A stretch of 64,000 nt of DNA from Lachnospiraceae bacterium (GTDB lineage Bacteria > Bacillota > Clostridia > Lachnospirales > Lachnospiraceae): NCBI GenBank assembly GCA_017935565.1, contig JAGBHK010000007.1:29503-93502 (forward strand). The letters run 5' to 3'. A program made the position numbers and the translations under genes. Position 1 is the first letter of the stretch. Each line of letters begins with the position of its first letter. The notes under the pieces were generated by a model. It saw nothing but the letters and a program-made list of their open reading frames with translations, was not told the origin of the DNA and searched no databases. This document shows, one piece after another, positions 61,518 to 64,000 of this stretch.

Positions 61518-62078
61518 CTATTTCATAAAATATCCAACAATCAACAATATAATAACCACAACAATAGTTAGAATTTTCTTAATATCCATGCCATTTGCAA
61601 GTGGATTAGAATTTTCAGTAGGTGCAGGTTGTGCTGGTGCTACTGGTTCTGGCTCTGGTGCCTCTTCCTTCTTTACCGTGCTGCCCTTCATTTTATTTAG
61701 CATTTCCTCTTGCATTGCTTCCATTCGCTTTTTGTATTCTGGATCATCATTGATGGATTGTAAATGGAATGCCTCGATTTCAACACCCACTTGTATCGTT
61801 TTCTCTTTAATGTATTTCTCTGCTTCATCTCCACACATAGGCCATTGTACCCTTGGCACTTTGGAAAGTACATCGGAAAAATAATTCATAAAAGATAATT
61901 CAACCAATTTTTTCACCTTTTCATCGGTTTCTATGGAAGCATTTACACCATTAAATATTCCTTCGTCTGCAATATTATATACAAATGAAACATTTGCTTT
62001 TACTGCTTGGTCAATAGTCATTGTCGAACCATTATTAAAAGATACTGCGTTGATTCCCATTCTTAATTCTTTGCTCAT
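61518..62078 (-). CDS. Tail-anchored protein with SPFH-like domain
   Basis: 186 residues. An alpha/beta domain (about 1-125) with MTIDQAVKANVSFVYNIADE and a long helix (YIKEKTIQVGVEIEAFHLQS) resembles the second half of an SPFH/band-7 domain; the match is by pattern only. A Pro/Ala/Glu linker (EAPEPEPVAPAQPAP) and one C-terminal membrane helix (about 164-183) follow, so it is tail-anchored facing the cytosol. AGAAAGGA precedes ATG 62078. It stands between a DUF4304-like gene and AraC-HD gene in one operon. Function unknown. Confidence 0.7.
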   Translation of the reverse strand: MSKELRMGINAVSFNNGSTMTIDQAVKANVSFVYNIADEGIFNGVNASIETDEKVKKLVELSFMNYFSDVLSKVPRVQWPMCGDEAEKYIKEKTIQVGVEIEAFHLQSINDDPEYKKRMEAMQEEMLNKMKGSTVKKEEAPEPEPVAPAQPAPTENSNPLANGMDIKKILTIVVVIILLIVGYFMK

Positions 62079-62109
62079 TGTTTTTGTTCCTTTCTGTGTT
62101 TAAATATAT

Positions 62110-62931
62110 TTAATCCTCTATATAACTAGGCGGTTTTACCATCATATTGTGAAATTCTTCGATAGTTTTCTCTTCCAGAAAAAATTGTTCTCTCGCCAAT
62201 CTTTCCAACATCTTAAAATGTACTCCAGGTGTTCCATAAACCGTAACGTATCCATCTTCTGTCGCTGTAATACGTTGTCCCATATATCCCATAATATCAC
62301 CTTTTTTCATATAAACTTTTTCACCTACAATCCACTTTTCGTTATACTCGTCAATCTCATTTTTGTAATTTTCTAGAAATATTTCTCTCGCCTTATCCAT
62401 ATCCCCCATTCTTGCATAAATAAAGGCTTCTTGCAACAAAATCAAATGACTGGATATAGTATCAAAATTCGGATACATTCTTCGATAAGCCAAAATATTT
62501 TCTCTAGTTGACAATTTATCGTATACAGGTAAAACATCTTTGACTATAGTTTTAACAATTGATTTAATAATTTTCTTTGGATTTTGACTAAGGTCAAACC
62601 ATGTGTCCCTATCGTTTTTAATTGTTCCTATTCGCGAACGAATATTACATTCATATTCTTTATAATATCTGCAATTATTATCTATATCACGATATTTACG
62701 CTCTACACATTCAGGTACTCTTATTCCTAAATTTACGCACATTTTTCCTGCCAAAATGCGTGTCCCCGTTTGAAAATTAATTACTTGTGAAATATCTCCC
62801 GACACAAATCTATGTAATGTTCTTCCGTATCTTTTAAATCCATATTGCTTTATTACGTCGTAAACTCCATTTTCAATTTCATCAACAACAGTTTTAGAAT
62901 CTATTTTTTTCTTTTGCTTAATTAAAAACAT
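62110..62931 (-). CDS. DUF4304-like protein
   Basis: 273 residues, cytosolic. GFKRYGRTLHRFVSGDISQV and INFQTGTRI with CVNLGIRVPE are the hallmark strands of DUF4304, a small domain of unknown function. The C-terminal 110 residues are helical with a TPR-like pair (LQEAFIYARMGDMDKAREIF) and an extra beta segment. GGGGGA precedes ATG 62931. First gene of an operon with a tail-anchored protein and AraC-HD regulator. DUF4304 is often found next to immunity or toxin loci, but no toxin is seen here. Confidence 0.78.
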   Translation of the reverse strand: MFLIKQKKKIDSKTVVDEIENGVYDVIKQYGFKRYGRTLHRFVSGDISQVINFQTGTRILAGKMCVNLGIRVPECVERKYRDIDNNCRYYKEYECNIRSRIGTIKNDRDTWFDLSQNPKKIIKSIVKTIVKDVLPVYDKLSTRENILAYRRMYPNFDTISSHLILLQEAFIYARMGDMDKAREIFLENYKNEIDEYNEKWIVGEKVYMKKGDIMGYMGQRITATEDGYVTVYGTPGVHFKMLERLAREQFFLEEKTIEEFHNMMVKPPSYIED

Positions 62932-63074
62932 TTAGCTATCCCCCACATTTAACTGATGATATTTAATTTTAACACAAACATCAAAAATCTAAAAGGTAAT
63001 TTTATAGATTGGTTAGTTGTTGTATGATATAATTACTATAATTTGAAACTTATGTTGGTAAGGAAGCAGTTATT

Positions 63075-63836
63075 ATGAATGAATATTTAAAAAATTTAAA
63101 TCGTCTAGAATTTGTCGTTACAATGGCCTGTACCGGTCGCTGCAAGCATTGCTCCGAGGGCGACCACAGTGGTAATAGCGAGCACATCGACGGTGATGTG
63201 GCTGCCAAGGCTATTAAGGAAATTTGCCAAAATTACAATATACAGTCATTAATGACATTTGGTGGCGAACCTTTGCTATATCCTGAAGATGTATGCAAAA
63301 TTCATAAAGCCGCAAAAATTGCAGGCATACCACAAAGAGACCTTATTACTAATGGTTTCTTTAGCAAGGATGAAACTCGAATCAAGGACGTAGCCCATAT
63401 GTTAGCCATTAGTGGCGTAACTGGCGTTATGGTTTCTGCGGATGCATTTCATCAGGAAACTGTACCTCTTGAACCTGTTAGATTCTTTGCAAATTGTGTG
63501 AAAAATGAAGGGATTAATGTTCGCGTTCATCCAGCTTGGCTCGTGAGCAAAGAAGATGATAATCCATACAACGTAAAGACTAGGGAAATCTTACAGTGTT
63601 TTATACAGGATGGCATTGAAGTTTCTGACGGAAATGTTATTTTCCCTAGTGGAAATGCAATAAAATATTTGGGCGAGTACTTTAAGGATGATGTGGAATA
63701 TGTCAATCCATATGAAGAAGACCCTAGAGATGTACGCGCAATTTCATTTAATCCTAATGGCGATGTGCTTAATGGAAATGTGTATGAGATGGGGATTATG
63801 GAGATTTTAGAGGGGTATAAGGTAGACGGTAATTGA
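63075..63836 (+). CDS. Radical SAM protein
   Basis: 253 residues. VVTMACTGRCKHCSEGDHSG has the CxxxCxxC iron-sulfur motif, LMTFGGEPLLYPE the GGE motif for SAM, and DLITNGFFS the following strand. The end (ISFNPNGDVLNGNVYEMG) resembles the start of a SPASM-like region but lacks a Cys cluster, so either it is a short class or its C-terminus was shortened; the insertion sequence begins about 25 bases further. AAGGA is ten bases before the ATG. Such proteins modify peptides or act in cofactor synthesis; no precursor peptide gene is seen nearby. Confidence 0.85.
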   Translation: MNEYLKNLNRLEFVVTMACTGRCKHCSEGDHSGNSEHIDGDVAAKAIKEICQNYNIQSLMTFGGEPLLYPEDVCKIHKAAKIAGIPQRDLITNGFFSKDETRIKDVAHMLAISGVTGVMVSADAFHQETVPLEPVRFFANCVKNEGINVRVHPAWLVSKEDDNPYNVKTREILQCFIQDGIEVSDGNVIFPSGNAIKYLGEYFKDDVEYVNPYEEDPRDVRAISFNPNGDVLNGNVYEMGIMEILEGYKVDGN

Positions 63837-63869
63837 TAATGAAAAGCCTATGGCATTTTGTGATATGTA

Positions 63870-63902
63870 CCCTCTTTGCTGGACAAAATCCAGTAAGGAG
63901 GG
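63870..63902 (+). promoter_or_regulatory. Hairpin sequestering the transposase Shine-Dalgarno
   Basis: CCCTC-TTTG-CTGGA (63870-63883) pairs with TCCAG-TAAG-GAGGG (63889-63902): fourteen pairs with two G-U wobbles and a CAAAA loop. The ribosome site AAGGAGGG (63895-63902) is wholly inside the 3' arm. Confidence 0.75.
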
Positions 63903-63910
63903 TTATTTTT

Positions 63911-64000
63911 ATGAGATACTCTTATGAGTTTAAAAAAGAATGTGTTCAACTATATCGAGAAGGGAAATGGCCTGAAACACCACCCGGAGTTAAGGAACAC
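63911..64000 (+). CDS. Transposase, N-terminus only (truncated by window)
   Basis: Thirty codons are visible from ATG 63911, eight bases after AAGGAGGG. The start MRYSYEFKKECVQLYREGK, followed by WPETPPGVKEH, matches the first helix of helix-turn-helix transposase subunits (IS3-type OrfA or similar). Nothing more can be said about catalytic residues. Confidence 0.75.
   Translation, partial: MRYSYEFKKECVQLYREGKWPETPPGVKEH

Larger units (their letters stand above)
63860..64000 (+). mobile_element. Left end of an insertion sequence (continues beyond window)
   Basis: The stretch from about 63860 (TGATATGTACCC..., TTTGCTGGACAAAATCC) has the look of IS3/IS150-type or related left ends, in which GTAC-CC and a GGACA motif recur. 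The transposase start follows at 63911. The exact end and target duplication cannot be set without the right end. Confidence 0.65.

Overview
The window is AT-rich, tightly packed DNA with strong AGGAGG-type ribosome binding sites and many convergent genes sharing hairpin terminators. The gene set points to a motile, anaerobic, low-GC Gram-positive of the class Clostridia, most likely Lachnospiraceae. The supporting genes are class II galT, ECF-type vitamin transporter S components, PadR/DUF2812 and M56-like pairs, two chemoreceptors and several cyclic-di-GMP proteins. The family assignment is inference; no rRNA or tRNA gene is present to confirm it.

Layout, left to right. 1-1768: dihydrofolate reductase followed by a surface repeat protein that runs off the left edge. 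1952-4954: fused ABC ATPase/permease. 4969-5914: a two-gene acetyltransferase-like cassette bracketed by inverted copies of one hairpin. 5924-10147: ZIP metal transporter, membrane-anchored GH25 lysozyme and a membrane protein with an Asn/Tyr-rich tail. 10308-11611: PfkB-family kinase and mscL. 11661-16322: a four-gene transporter operon (MATE, SNF symporter, MATE, NUDIX). 16450-19122: chemoreceptor and methyltransferase. 19132-29322: galactoside use, with one operon of GH35, GH43, small protein, esterase, thioesterase and GGDEF protein, and a second of galK-galT-galE; a divergent AraC regulator follows at 29531.

30436-32397 holds pyridoxal kinase, an ECF S component and a radical SAM protein. 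32492-39821 holds an Rpn-like nuclease, a small zinc-ribbon membrane protein, a hexapeptide-repeat protein, a permuted papain-fold protein, an EAL phosphodiesterase and a sigma/anti-sigma pair. 39954-48597 holds zinc-ribbon proteins, a second vitamin-type S component with a kinase, two lipoproteins (one with a transglutaminase core), a second sigma/anti-sigma pair whose sigma gene carries an in-frame stop, and an M56-like protein lacking its catalytic motif. 48726-58287 is signalling: an intact two-component system, PadR/DUF2812 with a clear operator-promoter, a chemoreceptor fused to PilZ, and a second two-component system whose kinase has two frameshifts.

58458-64000 is the least ordinary part. 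It has a DUF11-type protein without signal or anchor, a shortened DnaB-like ATPase, an array of four hairpins, an AraC DNA-binding domain fused to a degenerate RelA/SpoT-type HD domain (the strongest novelty candidate), a tail-anchored protein, a DUF4304-like protein, a radical SAM protein and the left end of an insertion sequence whose transposase Shine-Dalgarno is buried in a hairpin.

The common themes are sugar salvage feeding the Leloir pathway, vitamin uptake coupled to trapping kinases, envelope-stress sigma circuits and cyclic-di-GMP/chemotaxis signalling. Three regulatory genes look broken or lack catalytic motifs, which is either real decay or, for the two frameshifts and the stop, sequence error.
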